From: Pelecanus crispus
Taxonomy: Eukaryota > Chordata > Aves > Pelecaniformes > Pelecanidae
Direction of reading: 5' to 3'
Assembly (NCBI RefSeq): GCF_030463565.1
Contig: NC_134675.1
Coordinates: forward strand, 9,879,862-9,943,861
Length of the DNA stretch: 64,000 bases
Program-made: the position numbers and the translations under genes
Shown here: in pieces, positions 1-10,459 of the stretch
Layout of the letters: every line of letters begins with the position of its first letter
How positions within the stretch are numbered: position 1 is the stretch's first letter
The notes under the pieces: model-generated
What the model was told of the DNA's origin: nothing
The model's input: the letters and a program-made list of their open reading frames with translations, nothing else
Databases searched by the model: none

Positions 1-227
1 CTAAAAATGAGAATGTGGTCCATGCTTTACTGCTGTTGATAATGAGTGATATTTCATTGGTTTGGTTTTTTTTTTTTTTTTTTGATAGTGGAGAAACATG
101 TTTTGAGGTTCTTCAAGTTTGATTTGGATTTTAGCAGTGAAATAAAAAATTGTGCTTTATTACTACTGATACTCATATTTCTTGTTCCCTCTCCCCCTTA
201 ATTTCCTTCTTTTGAAAGGGTTCTCAG
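1..227 (+). other. SLC12A2: SLC12A2 intron (right part)
   Basis: Non-coding, A/T-rich, with a run of T near 69-83. It ends in a pyrimidine-rich stretch and an AG acceptor at 226-227. Nothing else is seen in it. Confidence 0.6.
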
Positions 228-359
228 AGGCAAGCAGTGAAGGAACGGTTAACTGATCTGGCCAAATATCAGCGATGGTTTATTAAAAACAAGATGAAGG
301 CCTTCTATGCACCAGTGCATGCAGAGGACTTGAGGGATGGCAGACAGTATTTAATGCAG
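228..359 (+). CDS. SLC12A2: SLC12A2 (NKCC1) internal exon, cytoplasmic C-terminal domain
   Basis: SLC12A2 is the Na-K-2Cl cotransporter of the plasma membrane. This 132-base exon encodes 44 codons of its cytoplasmic C-terminal regulatory domain and contains [21 protein letters not shown] and QYLMQ. The acceptor AG is at 226-227 and the donor GT at 360. The exon starts on a codon boundary and has no stop. Several residues near its start (AVKERLTDL) differ from the NKCC1 sequence I know at positions that are normally well conserved, which suggests relaxed constraint. SLC12A1 is a less good fit than SLC12A2. The two following exons continue the protein; nothing after them does. Confidence 0.85.
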
Positions 360-575
360 GTACACCTGTCTCCTCTTTTTATTATTTTTTTTAAATGGAA
401 GTGGTGAGGATGAACATAAAAAAATTAAATGTTTTTATACTTTGCATATTAAAGTATTTTCATTATGCAAAGTTATCCTAAAACTTTGAAAATACTTGTA
501 TGCTTAAAAAAAAAAGGGAAACCCTTTAGTTGTTTCAGTAACTTAGTTTTAAAAAATAATTTGTGTTCTCCTTAG

Positions 576-682
576 GCTGCTGATCTGGGTAGAATGAGAC
601 CTAACACTCTTGTTCTTGGATTTAAGAGAAACTGGAGACAAGCTGACATTAGAGATGTTGAGACCTATATAAATTTATTCCA
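576..682 (+). CDS. SLC12A2: SLC12A2 internal exon
   Basis: A 107-base exon giving 35 codons plus two bases, in phase with the exon at 228-359. It encodes [14 protein letters not shown] and DVETYINLF, part of the cytoplasmic C-terminal domain of NKCC1. The acceptor is CTTAG before 576 and the donor GTAAGT begins at 683. No stop or frameshift is seen. The residues KRNWRQAD differ from the family form I know, again pointing to relaxed selection or to a diverged sex-chromosome copy. Confidence 0.85.
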
Positions 683-2641
683 GTAAGTAGAAAATGCAGA
701 AATGAGGATAACTCTTATTACCAAATGAACTGAAATGAAACATAAGTCAAAGAATTTTTACCTCAAGAAGATTAGATACACAAGCTTTCTTCTAAGTGCT
801 TTCAGATGCTTTCCAATTTTCCACATTGCTGATCCAACCATCTTCAATACAGTATTATTTTCTGATATGGAAATTAATAAGCAGCTGTTTTACAGTTTGA
901 ACAGATTAAATTTTTATTTAATAGCCCTTTCTGCATCTAGAGAGCATTGTGGCAGTGGTCTGAGATTTAAGAGTTACAGTCTTTGGAGATTAAGTCTAGA
1001 AAATGAATCAACTCTTATGCTAAATTTTCATCTTCCAGTTAAACCTTGTGCTATAATAGGTAAAAAATTTATTATAAATGATACACAGCACTGGACACCC
1101 AAAGTAATACAGTAGCCAACAAACAGATGGGAAAGGAAATCCTAGTGTAATTTGTCAGTTGTGAAAGTCCGACCAGTTCTGGTTGAAAAATTTAATAGAA
1201 TAACTTTCACTACTAACATATTTAAGAAAAACAAAACTTGCTTCGCACATTTTCACTTATACAGAGATTTTTTTGTTGTTGTTGTTATATGCTACTTAAC
1301 CTGTTTTACTTGTGTTTTACCCTTGTCGGTTACTGTGCCTTTAAAAGAAAGAAGGGAAGTAGGATTACAGGTAGAGATTTAAAAAAATAAGGTGGGGGGG
1401 AACCCAAAACCTTTCCCACCACCACTACCACCACCCCGGGTCCTTAAGAAAAATGCAGGAGCACCAAAGTCAGTGAAAAATAAGGGGAAGGAAAAGATAG
1501 TTCATTTTTCTTTGTGGGTGTGGGATACACACACACACGCCCCCCCGCGTATTGATTTGGAATGGCTTGTGCTGGAAGAACTCTTAGGGCCAGAAAGTCA
1601 TGTCATGTGGCTCTCCACATCCACAACAGAAAAACCTCAGGAAGTAGTAACTGTAAGTCAAGCATATTTTTGAAGTTGAATCTTGAAAATTTCTGAAGTG
1701 CTCAATAGAAACACGTCATCTGTAGAGATTTAACAAATTAAATAATGTATTAAAAATGTCCACTGATGGGCAAAACATTTTCTTCTTACACCATGCTCAA
1801 TTTTTATTGCATTTATTATAGAATATGTTGATACTTTGAACATTTCTCATCAAGTCTTACTACTTTTAAAGAAAAGCATTTAATGAGTGAAATCTTGTGG
1901 GATTTCTGTCTGGGGAAAGGACATGGGATTTCTCTGAATTATAGTTATTTGTAATGAGGTATCTATATTTAAAGTGTTGATGATAATGGCTAATGCAAAC
2001 TGCATGATATGATTAAGTTCATATTTTTCTCTTTTAAATCTTGGGTTTTCTGTCCTTCCTTTTACTCAGACTTTTACTCAGTCATTTATTCAGGCTTATT
2101 GCTTGTTTCTTCAATAATGAAGTTTCTCTTAATTTCTTTTTTTAAAGGAGTGAGTTCCTTCCCCCATCAGATATAATGGAAATAAACACATTAAACTTGT
2201 ATCTAATTTGATTCTGAATTAAAATTTCATATCTTTTTTTAATCCCCAAATGTTTTGGAACGCTTCAGAAATGTGTAGTCTGCAGATCAAGGAGATGTGC
2301 TTGAAATAAATCCCATTTTTGATGGGAGGAATGAAAATTTAGATTTCCCAGTGTGTCTTGTCATCATCTCTGCAGAACTCAACTGACTTGTTCATGTTTC
2401 TTTTATTTAATCACCATTTTATATAGGGAACAGAAAACCTTTATGTATGTTGCTTTTCAGGACATGGTGTTCAGTTCACTAATGCAGTTGATAGTTTGGA
2501 ACTGAAACTGAAATCGTAACACAAACTTATGATTTGGAAGTTTTAAATGGAGTTTAGTCTCTAAAATTTGTTCAGAGGATGCATAAAGTAGGCTTCTGGG
2601 GAAAGAAAAGGTTATAAAAGTGTTTTATTTCTTTTGTGTAG
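683..2641 (+). other. SLC12A2: SLC12A2 intron
   Basis: A 1.96-kb intron between two in-phase exons, mostly A/T-rich. It contains a short CCACCACTACC-type run near 1415-1437 and a CA run near 1530. Open frames here show no similarity I recognise. Confidence 0.7.
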
Positions 2642-2721
2642 TGATGCCTTTGACATCCAGTATGGTGTAATTGTTATCCGCCTAAAAGAGGGCTTGGACA
2701 TATCTCACCTTCAGGGACAAA
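2642..2721 (+). CDS. SLC12A2: SLC12A2 internal exon, last one present
   Basis: An 80-base exon that completes the split histidine codon of the previous exon and adds [18 protein letters not shown] followed by DISHLQGQ. This is a near-perfect match to the NKCC1 C-terminal domain as I know it. The acceptor AG is at 2640-2641 and the donor GTAAGA begins at 2722. In vertebrate SLC12A2 this exon is followed by an alternatively used small exon and then several long conserved exons. None of these is visible on the + strand before the CHD1 promoter 27 kb downstream. The gene copy therefore looks 3'-truncated or split by rearrangement. Confidence 0.85.
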
Positions 2722-2867
2722 GTAAGATTTATTTTGTTTCCTCTGGCAAATAGCTGTTCTTTTAACACCACTTTATGAAAATGTTAAATGAAGATTTTTA
2801 TTTTTTTTAACACAAAACCAAACCCACTCTTTTTATAGAATAAAAATCATTGAAATGAATAAGCCTG

Positions 2868-5002
2868 TGTGGTGGATTGACCTTGGCTAACCGCCAGGTG
2901 CCCACCAAGTGGCTCTATCACTCCCCCTCCTTAAAAGGACAGCGGGAGAAAATACGATGAAAAGCTCATGGGTTGAGATAAGGGCGGGGAGATCACTCAC
3001 CAATTATTGTCATGAGCAAAACAGACTCGACTTGGGGAAGATTCATTTAATTCATTGCCAGTTAATAACAGAGTGGTATAGTGAGTGTGGAGTAATTGCT
3101 GGAGGTGACTTAGGCATTAAACTTAGATTTACGATTTTAAGAAAGGCACAGCATTGAAGAAGCTTTCCAGGTGGAATGCAGCTGGAATCTATTCCACAGA
3201 AAGTTCCCTAAGCCTGCAACCTTAGATGTCGGAAACCCCAGGGGAGCCTGGTGCACTGGCTCTAAGAGGAGTTGCCCAGAGGGAGGAGCGGTGTGGAGAC
3301 ACCACGGCCAAGCTCTGCGATAAGGGACTCAGAGGAGCACCACGGCACCGATAAGCTGCATATTTGTTACCCTGAGCCAACAAACTGTCATGATTTTGAC
3401 AAAATGCTGTCCTTTTGGTAAACTTTGCTCATTATAATATCATTATAATACCAAAACACACCTCCATCCCAAACCCTACCCGCCTCTAAGGTGAGACCAC
3501 TCCTCACTGAGCCAGTGCTTTGAATTTTTCCAAGCCTATACCTTTAAAGCGAAGCGAGATTGTTTTACACCAATCATAACAAAAATATGTATGACTAGAG
3601 TCCCTCAAGCTCCACCTGAAAGGTAAAAAATAGTATAAATTAGCCTAAGAGAGAGGGGATGTTAGGGAAGATACCATCACGTGCTACTCTGACCTCTGGG
3701 ATCAGTCGACGGGCTGAGCCTCTCTTCCCCCGCATCGGGACGCCTTTGGGTAAGAATCTAACACTTGGTTATACCAAGTGCCTCCCTGAGAAATTTAGAA
3801 ACCTCTATAGAATCGCTTTATGTCTTTTGATGCATCTGTGTTATCCAAAGCTTTGGTATTTGCATGTGCCTTGCAGTCAGTGAATTTATCACCGGTAATC
3901 CAAAGAACCTGTGTGTCTTGCTTTAATAAATTGCTTTGATTCATTGGTCTAGCCGTGATAGTTCTCATTGAATGCGACCAGACGCTTTAAGTGTGGCCAT
4001 GGTAGTTCATGCAGCACGACTAGACAAAAGGTGCCTACGTTATTTGTGCATCCGTAATTGTGATAATTCAGTGCACTGAACACAACCGGACTTATAACGA
4101 TAAAGTGGGTACCTTCCAACCCCCCTTGACGCAACAGTGAGAAATGACAACAAATCTAAAAACACCTTCCCCCCACCCCCACCTTCTTCCCAGGCTCAAC
4201 TTCACTCCCAACACTTTTACCTCCTCCTCACAAGTGGCACAGGGGGATGGGGAATGGGGGTTGGAGTCAGTTCATAACTCTTTGTCTCTGCTGCTCCTTC
4301 TTCCTCATGCTCTTCCCCTGCTCCAGTGTGGGGTCCCTCCCACGGCAGACAGTCCTTCATGAACTTCTCCAATGTGGGTCCTGCCCACAGGCTCCAGTTC
4401 TTCAAAAACTGCTCCAGCGTGGGTCCTTTCCACGGGGTGCAGTCCTTCAGGAATGGACTGATCCAGTGTGGGTCCCCCACAGGGTCACAGGTCCTATCTG
4501 AAAGCGTGCTCCTGAGTGCACTCCTCTCCACAAGCTGCAGTTCCTGCCAGGACCCTGCTCCAGTGTGGGCTCTCCACAGGCTGCAGCTTCCTTCAGGGCA
4601 CATTCACCTGCTCTGGTGTGGGGTCCTCCATGGGCTGCAGGTAGATATCTGCTCCACCATGGACCTCCATAGGCTGCAGGGGAATCTCTGCTCCACACCT
4701 GGAGCACCTCCTCCCCCTCCTTCTTCACTGACCTTGGTGCCTGCAGAGTCGTTCCTCTCACATATTCTCACTCCTTTCTCCCAGCTTCTATTTCACAGCA
4801 TTTTTTTTCCCCTTCTTAAATACATTATCACAGAGGTACTACCACTGTCGCTGATTGGCTCAGCTTTGGCCATCGGCTGGTCCATCTTGGAGCCGGTTGG
4901 AATTGGCTCTGCCTGACATGGGGGCAGCTTCTGGTGTCTTCTCACAGAAGCCACCCTTGCAGCCTCCCCGCTACCAAAAACTTGCCACAGAAACACAATA
5001 CA
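2868..5002 (-). mobile_element. Solo LTR, family A, with a second LTR inserted in it
   Basis: TGT...ACA ends flanked by a perfect 5-base target duplication GCCTG (2863-2867 and 5003-5007). Without the nested LTR at 3086-4136 it is about 1.08 kb. The same LTR recurs at 22476-23588 (opposite direction), 21259-21720, 6620-7140 and 44684-46945. Orientation is taken from the position of the AATAAA in the 22476 copy, so this copy points to the minus strand. The stretch 4320-4610 carries the family's 45-bp internal repeat, with a minus-strand frame of 128 codons at 4217-4603. Confidence 0.85.
3086..4136 (+). mobile_element. Solo LTR of a different family nested in the LTR at 2868-5002
   Basis: A 1051-base element beginning TGTGGAG and ending GCAACA, flanked by the perfect 5-base duplication GTGAG (3081-3085 and 4137-4141). 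Removing it rejoins the outer LTR as seen in the 21259 copy. A TATA-type box (TATAAAT, 3634-3640) and an AATAAA (3925-3930) in the same direction set its orientation. No internal retroviral genes are present. I cannot assign its ERV class. Confidence 0.8.
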
Positions 5003-5224
5003 GCCTGACATCTATAAGAAGTATACCTATATTCAGCAACAGAACTTGGTTTTATATATATACAACTATCTGTATTTGTAAGCTGTACGTACTTGCTTAC
5101 CAATGACTTAATATGTTACTGAAAGAAAGTAAACAGGCTACCAAATTGATATCAAGTACTTAAGACCCAAGTCTAGAAATTAAGAAAATAATTTAGCAAA
5201 AGTTGCATGATCCAATAACACTAT

Positions 5225-5768
5225 TGTCCTGGTTTCAGCTGGGATAGAGTTAATTTTCTTCCTAGTAGCAGGCATAGTGCTGTGGTTTGGATTTAGTAGG
5301 AGAAGAATGCTGATAACACACTGATGGTTTAGTTGTTGCTAAGTACTGCTTATGCCAGTCAAGGGCTTTTCAGCTTCCCATGCTCTGCCAGGGGCACAAG
5401 AAACTGGGAGGGAGCACAGCCAGGATAGTTGACCCAAACTGCCCAAAGGGCTATTCCATACCATATGACGTCATGGGCAGTATAGAAACTGTGGGAAGTT
5501 GGCCGGGGGGCAGCAATCGCTGCTCGGGAACTGGCTGGGCATCGGTCAAGCGGGTGGTGAGCAACTGCATTGTGCATCACTTGCTTTGTATATTGTTATT
5601 ATCATAATTACTTTTTAACTTTATTTCAATTATTAAACTGTTCTTATCTCAGTGCAGGAGTTTTTCTCACTCTTACTCCTCTGATTCTCTCCCCCATCCC
5701 ACTGGGGCAGGGGGAGTGAGCGAGCGGCTGCGTGGTGCTTAGTTGCTGGCTGGGGCTAAACCACAACA
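5225..5768 (+). mobile_element. Solo LTR, family B (ERV-L-like)
   Basis: A 544-base copy of the LTR that flanks the proviruses at 9394-17791 and 32066-40667. It begins TGTCCTGGTTTCAGC and ends CACAACA. No clean target duplication is seen (ACTAT to the left, CTTAA to the right). The + orientation follows from the proviral copies, where the direction of gag and pol is known. Confidence 0.85.
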
Positions 5769-6619
5769 CTTAAAAACACAAGGAAAATAATGTCTGGAGA
5801 AAACCACACTCAAGCCTCACAACTGATCTTGCACATTCTTTAACCTATACAACCTATGCATATCTTTTGGGAAAACACAATTTACGGTGAGGTGCTACTG
5901 CTATTACTGATTCTTAAAGGCATAAAATTTACATCATTTTAAGATTTCCTTGTCACTTTTTCTTGTGTCCTTCCTTTGGATGCTGGTAAGATTAGCGGTC
6001 TAATTTTGAAGATATGAAGCGATGCTAAGGCACAGCCCACACAGTCCAGTCCCTTAGATGTGCTGCATGATCAGTTTGGGTTTTCCTATTCTTCAGTGCT
6101 ATCCCTTTAAGGACAGAGATTTTGAAGTTTAGTCTTCCAAATGACTACATGACTTAATGCACAAAAGGTGCAGAAACCAAAAAACCAGTAACATGCCTTG
6201 TGCTTCTATGGTACCTTTCATTTAGTGCAATACCAAGCCATTTACTACAACATGTACGATGTTGTACTGATACTTCATCCAATACTGAAGCACAGATATC
6301 CCTAGAAAAAAGAGCATGTCAAACAATCAGAACACCATGCTTAATATGAAAATTTCAGGACTTCAGTAAGGAACGTTTAGGGAAAGGAAGCTAGAGGTAG
6401 TATTAAAAAACCAAAGTCATTCCTAACCTGGAATACAGCCAGTTCTTTTGAAAAAGATCAAGAGAAGATAAATGGTCATAAAAGCTGGAGATTTCTGATT
6501 TATATCTTCTTTAAAAAAGACTGTCATTAAAAGCATGATTTTCTCCAAAACTACCATGGATAGTCGCAACAGAGCATTGGGGGAAGGGGAGCAGCTGTAG
6601 TGGGGCTGTGGCCCTGGGG
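5769..6619. other. Unassigned A/T-rich sequence
   Basis: No gene, repeat family or RNA is recognised here. I looked for the missing SLC12A2 exons in both frames around candidate AG acceptors and saw none. Confidence 0.4.
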
Positions 6620-7140
6620 GCAGATATGTCCAGGTGCCAGCAACTGAGGCGAATGGGATCCAGGAGCAGCTGGACTGGCAGAGAAGAACACTCCAGAGCA
6701 GATATCCACACTGCAGCCCGTGGAGGATGCCATGTTGGAGCAGGCTTCTGGCAGGAACTGTGGCCTGCGGAAAGGAGCCCACGCAGGCAGGAGTAGGTTT
6801 TCTAGCAGGAACTGCAGCCCATGGGGGACCCACACTGGAGCAGCCTGTTCTTGAAGGACTGTACCCCGTGGAATGGACCCATGCTGGAGCAGTTCGTGAA
6901 GAACTGGAGCCTGTGGGAAGGACCCATGCTGGAGAAGTTCGTGAAGGAGTGTATCCCATGGGAGGGACCCAACAATGGAGCAGGGGAAAAATGTGAGGAA
7001 GGAGCTACAGAGATGAAGTGTTATGAATTCACCACAATCCCCAATCCCCATCCGCTCTGCACCAGCCAGGGGGCGAGGAGGAGGCAGAAGAGTTGGGAAT
7101 GAAGGAGTGAAGCTGAGCCTGGGAAGAAAGGGGGGGGGGG
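6620..7140 (+). mobile_element. Partial family-A LTR with 45-bp internal repeats
   Basis: Contains repeated units of the type GGACCCACGCTGGAGCAG found in the other family-A LTRs, in the same direction as the copy at 22476-23588. A frame at 6821-7102 reads through the repeats (93 codons; motifs LEQFVKNWS, LEKFVKEC, PWEGP). Both ends are eroded, and the left boundary is approximate. The right boundary is a G run next to another LTR. Confidence 0.65.
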
Positions 7141-7788
7141 TGACCACTCAACTCCTGCTTAGATTTTGGCTAACCCAGCTCATGCTAAGGCCTGATGTAT
7201 GCTGGGAGCAGTGCCATTAGGTCAAAGGGAGAGAGCAGCCTGTAGGCAGGACAAGTGGCCAGAAAGAGCTAAAGGGCCATTATGCAGCCATTATCAGCTG
7301 CAAATTGCTGTCTCCTGCAGCCATCATCCTTTGTCTGGCAGTTTCCTCAGAATCCACTAACTTATGGAAATGGTATAGACCAAACCTCCAAGCTGGAAGG
7401 TATAAAGCATCAGCTTACCCAAAAAGCTTTTGAAGCTGATCCAACAGCATCTGGACTGCTGAGGCTTTCATGCTTCCTGGTGTGATACAGGGGACACCTG
7501 CACTGTGACAGAGGAGGAAGGATGAGCACTCTCACCATTGGCTAGGTAACTAATTCTTTCTTTGCTCATAGGTGTATGATATTAAGAGTTACAGGTTATA
7601 CGTTATGAAACCTTATGACTTGAATGGTGAATAAGTGAATTCATGTGATAGACTAGTCTGGGCAAAAGGGGATTGAGCCCCTGTTTGTTGTGTTTGTTTA
7701 TTGTATTTCTTAATGAGTTCATGAAATAAAGTTTAAATCACAGAGTATCTTGTCCTGTAAATTTGAGAGATCTGAACAGACCATGACA
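7141..7788 (+). mobile_element. Probable solo LTR, unclassified
   Basis: About 648 bases from TGACCACT to CATGACA. It lies between a truncated family-A LTR and the point where ERV pol similarity begins (7789). It contains an AATAAA (near 7726) followed by a short tail ending in ACA, as expected for R-U5. The ends are inferred from neighbouring similarity breaks, and no target duplication was identified. Confidence 0.45.
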
Positions 7789-8059
7789 GTCTGTATAGGA
7801 CAAGATGTGGGAAACATGCTCTACACTGCAGCTGGTGAGCATGGCCTCACCTGGAGCCTCTGGCAGAAAGCACCTAGAAAGACCCAAGGTTGACCTCTAG
7901 GGTTTTGGAGTCAGGGGTATTGAGGATCTGAGGCCCACTATACCCTGACTGAAAAGGAGATACTAGCAGTTTATGAAGGAGTTTGAGCTGCTTCAGAACT
8001 AGTCAGTACAGAAGCACAGCTCCTCTTGGCACCATGATCTCCTGTGCTGCACTGGATGT
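7789..8059 (+). pseudogene. Old ERV pol fragment, left half (split by CR1)
   Basis: Collinear with bases about 13740-14010 of the provirus at 9394-17791 (linker between reverse transcriptase and RNase H), but more diverged and with broken frame. Its continuation resumes at 20432 beyond the CR1, so the two halves were once joined. This is the outermost layer of a four-level nest. Confidence 0.75.
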
Positions 8060-9393
8060 CTGTGCTGCATGGGATTCTGAGAAAGAGATGGGAGTCTGAG
8101 AAAGAGATAGACTGGTGGAACCATGCTCTGCCCTCCCTGAGACAGAAACAGGAACAGCCACTAGAAAAAAAACAATATCAAGGGGATCTTGTATCCTCCC
8201 CCCACCAGGCTGAAGGCTTAAAGGAAAGGAGTGAATGGAGGCAAGTCCACGCTCGGGGCAGCAGGTGAACTCCCTCCTTGCTCACCTTGCCTTCCCAGGT
8301 ATGAGGCTCTGGATGTGGAAGGACAGTCAGTGGATGATGTGGATGACAGTCCATCTATACCAGAGGTCAGAAAGGCCTACCCCCTGTATCACAACCACCT
8401 CCATGAGGAAAAAAAGATGGGTTATAGTTGTAGGCGACTCCCTTCTGAAGGGAACAGAGGGTCCAATACACTGGACAGACCCTCCTCTTAGGGAAGTCTG
8501 ATGCCTCCCTGGAGCCTGGGTTAAAGACATCAGTAGGAAACTTCCTAGCCTGGTACGGCCCTTGGACTGTTACCCATTACTGCTCTTCCATGTGGGTACT
8601 GAAGAAGCCGCAGCATGTAGTCCAAGGGCAATCAAAAGAGACTTCAGGGCCTTGGGATGGTTGGTAAGGGAATCTGGAGCACAGGTTACTTTTTCCTCTA
8701 TCCTTCCAGTTGTGGGCAGCGACACTGAAAGAAACAGACGGACCCAGTCTATTAATACAGGGCTCCATGGCTGGTGTCACCACCACAGTTTTGGGTTTTT
8801 TGATAACGGGATGGCCTACATGGCACCAGGCCTGCTGGTGTCAGATGGGATTCACCTTTCTCAAAGGGGGAAGAGGGTCTTTGCTCACGAGCTAGCGGGG
8901 CTCATTGACAGAGCTTTAAACTAGACTTGAAGGGGGAGGAGGATAATATCAGGCTTGCCCGTGACAAGCTGGGGGATGATACGCCGAGGTTAGAGGGATG
9001 GGGTGCTAGTGAGGGCCCTCAGCCTGTTGCTCTGAGATGTGCTGGATACACTGCAGCACACTTGAAGTCTTACAGAGATGAGCCAGGGGCTCCTGAGGTA
9101 ATAGGAGCCAACAGGGAAACACCGGTGAAATACCTCAAAGGAATTAAGGAGTGTTCCTCTAAGAAGGTGACATGGCCAACAGTGATACAGCTGAAGTGCC
9201 TCTACACCAATGCATGCAGCATGGGCAACAAACAGGAGGAGTTGGAAGCCACCGTGCTGCTAGAAAGCTGTGGCCTAGTTGCCATTACTGAAACTTGGTG
9301 AGACGTATCCCATGACTGGAGTGCGGCTATTGATGGCTACAAGCAGTTCAGAAGGGACAGGCGAGGAAGGATGGGGTGGAGGGATGGCCCTCT
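8060..9393 (+). mobile_element. CR1 LINE, 5' part: ORF1 esterase-like region and start of ORF2
   Basis: CR1 non-LTR retrotransposon. A frame around 8400-8920 encodes a VVGDSLL motif and a DGIHLSQRGK motif, typical of the SGNH/GDSL-esterase-like domain in CR1 ORF1. It is broken by a frameshift between 8501 and 8562. From about 9190 the start of the ORF2 endonuclease appears (NACSMGNKQEELEA, ITETW). The element is interrupted at 9393 by a provirus and continues at 17792. The 5' end joins ERV pol sequence at about 8060. Confidence 0.85.
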
Positions 9394-9960
9394 TGTCCTG
9401 GTTTCAGCTGGGATAGAGTTAATTTTCTTCCTAGTAGCAGGCATAGTGCTGTGCTTTGGATTTAGTAGGAGAAGAATGCTGATAACACACTGATGGTTTA
9501 GTTGTTGCTCAGTACTGCTTATGCCAGTCAAGGGCTTTTCAGCTTCCCATGCTCTGCCAGGTGCACAAGAAGCTGGGAGGGGGCACAGCCAGAATAGTTG
9601 ATCCAAACTGCCCCAAGGGCTATTCCATACCATATGGTGTCATGGGCAGTATAGAAACTGGGGGGGGTTGGCCAGGGGGACACAGCTGCTGCTTGGGGAC
9701 TGGCTGGGCATCAGTTGGCAGGTGGTGAGCAGTTGCATCACTTGTTTTCCCTGGGTTTTGTTCCTCTTTTTTTTGTTGTTTTCCTTTTCACTACAATTTA
9801 TTATTATTATTATTTTCTTTCAATTATTAAACTGTTCTTATCTCAACCCACGAGTTTTCTTACTTTTGCCCTTCGGATTCTCTTCCCCATCCCACCGTGG
9901 GGGGAGGGTGAGCAAGCGGCTGTGCAGTGCTTGGTTGCCAACAGGGGCTAAACCACGACA
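9394..9960 (+). repeat. 5' LTR of provirus 1
   Basis: Begins TGTCCTGGTTTCAGC and ends AACCACGACA. It matches the 3' LTR at 17201-17791 with substitutions and small indels of several per cent by eye, so the insertion is not recent. Confidence 0.9.
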
Positions 9961-9968
9961 GTCCTTTT

Positions 9969-9986
9969 TGGCACCCAACGTGGGGC
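9969..9986 (+). other. Primer binding site, lysine-tRNA type
   Basis: TGGCACCCAACGTGGGGC differs at one base from the site complementary to the 3' end of tRNA-Lys1,2 used by several retroviruses. The minus-strand provirus has the perfect match. It starts 8 bases after the LTR, a wider gap than usual. Confidence 0.75.
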
Positions 9987-10459
9987 ACAAAGGGTTGAGA
10001 TAACGACAGATCTGACCAGAGCATGTTAAAATAAATTTGTTATAAACATTCATTATATTAGTTTAATAGTTGCTGGTCAGAGTGATGTTTTATTTGTTCA
10101 CATGGTTGTATTATGTAATTCCTCACTTGCAGTATGCATTCCCTGTTTATCACCTCTGGGAGATGGATCAGGATTATCATTTTACTGTACTGTGTAACAT
10201 TGACTCATGATACGATAATATCACTAGTCAAAAAACTCATTTGGTATTTGTATTTTGTATTATTGTCATCTCCGTGCCTCGGGCGCCATCTCTCGGAAAT
10301 TATTAATACTGACACTCTTCACTTTTTCTCATCAGAGAACCAATCCGTGGGGAAGACGGGAGGGATGCTTTCCCCCATACTTTCACCTTCCCTTTCTCCT
10401 TCAGGCTAGTTACAATAGCTCCTGAGAATTTTGAGTATCTTTGGGATGTTCAAGCCAGC

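Noticed and set aside
735..1673. Open frames of 76 to 126 codons between SLC12A2 exons
   Set aside because: They lie within an intron bounded by good splice sites and show no similarity to known proteins.
9668..10003. Open frames in the 5' LTR and leader of provirus 1
   Set aside because: They span the LTR and primer site, are not shared in sequence with provirus 2, and look incidental.
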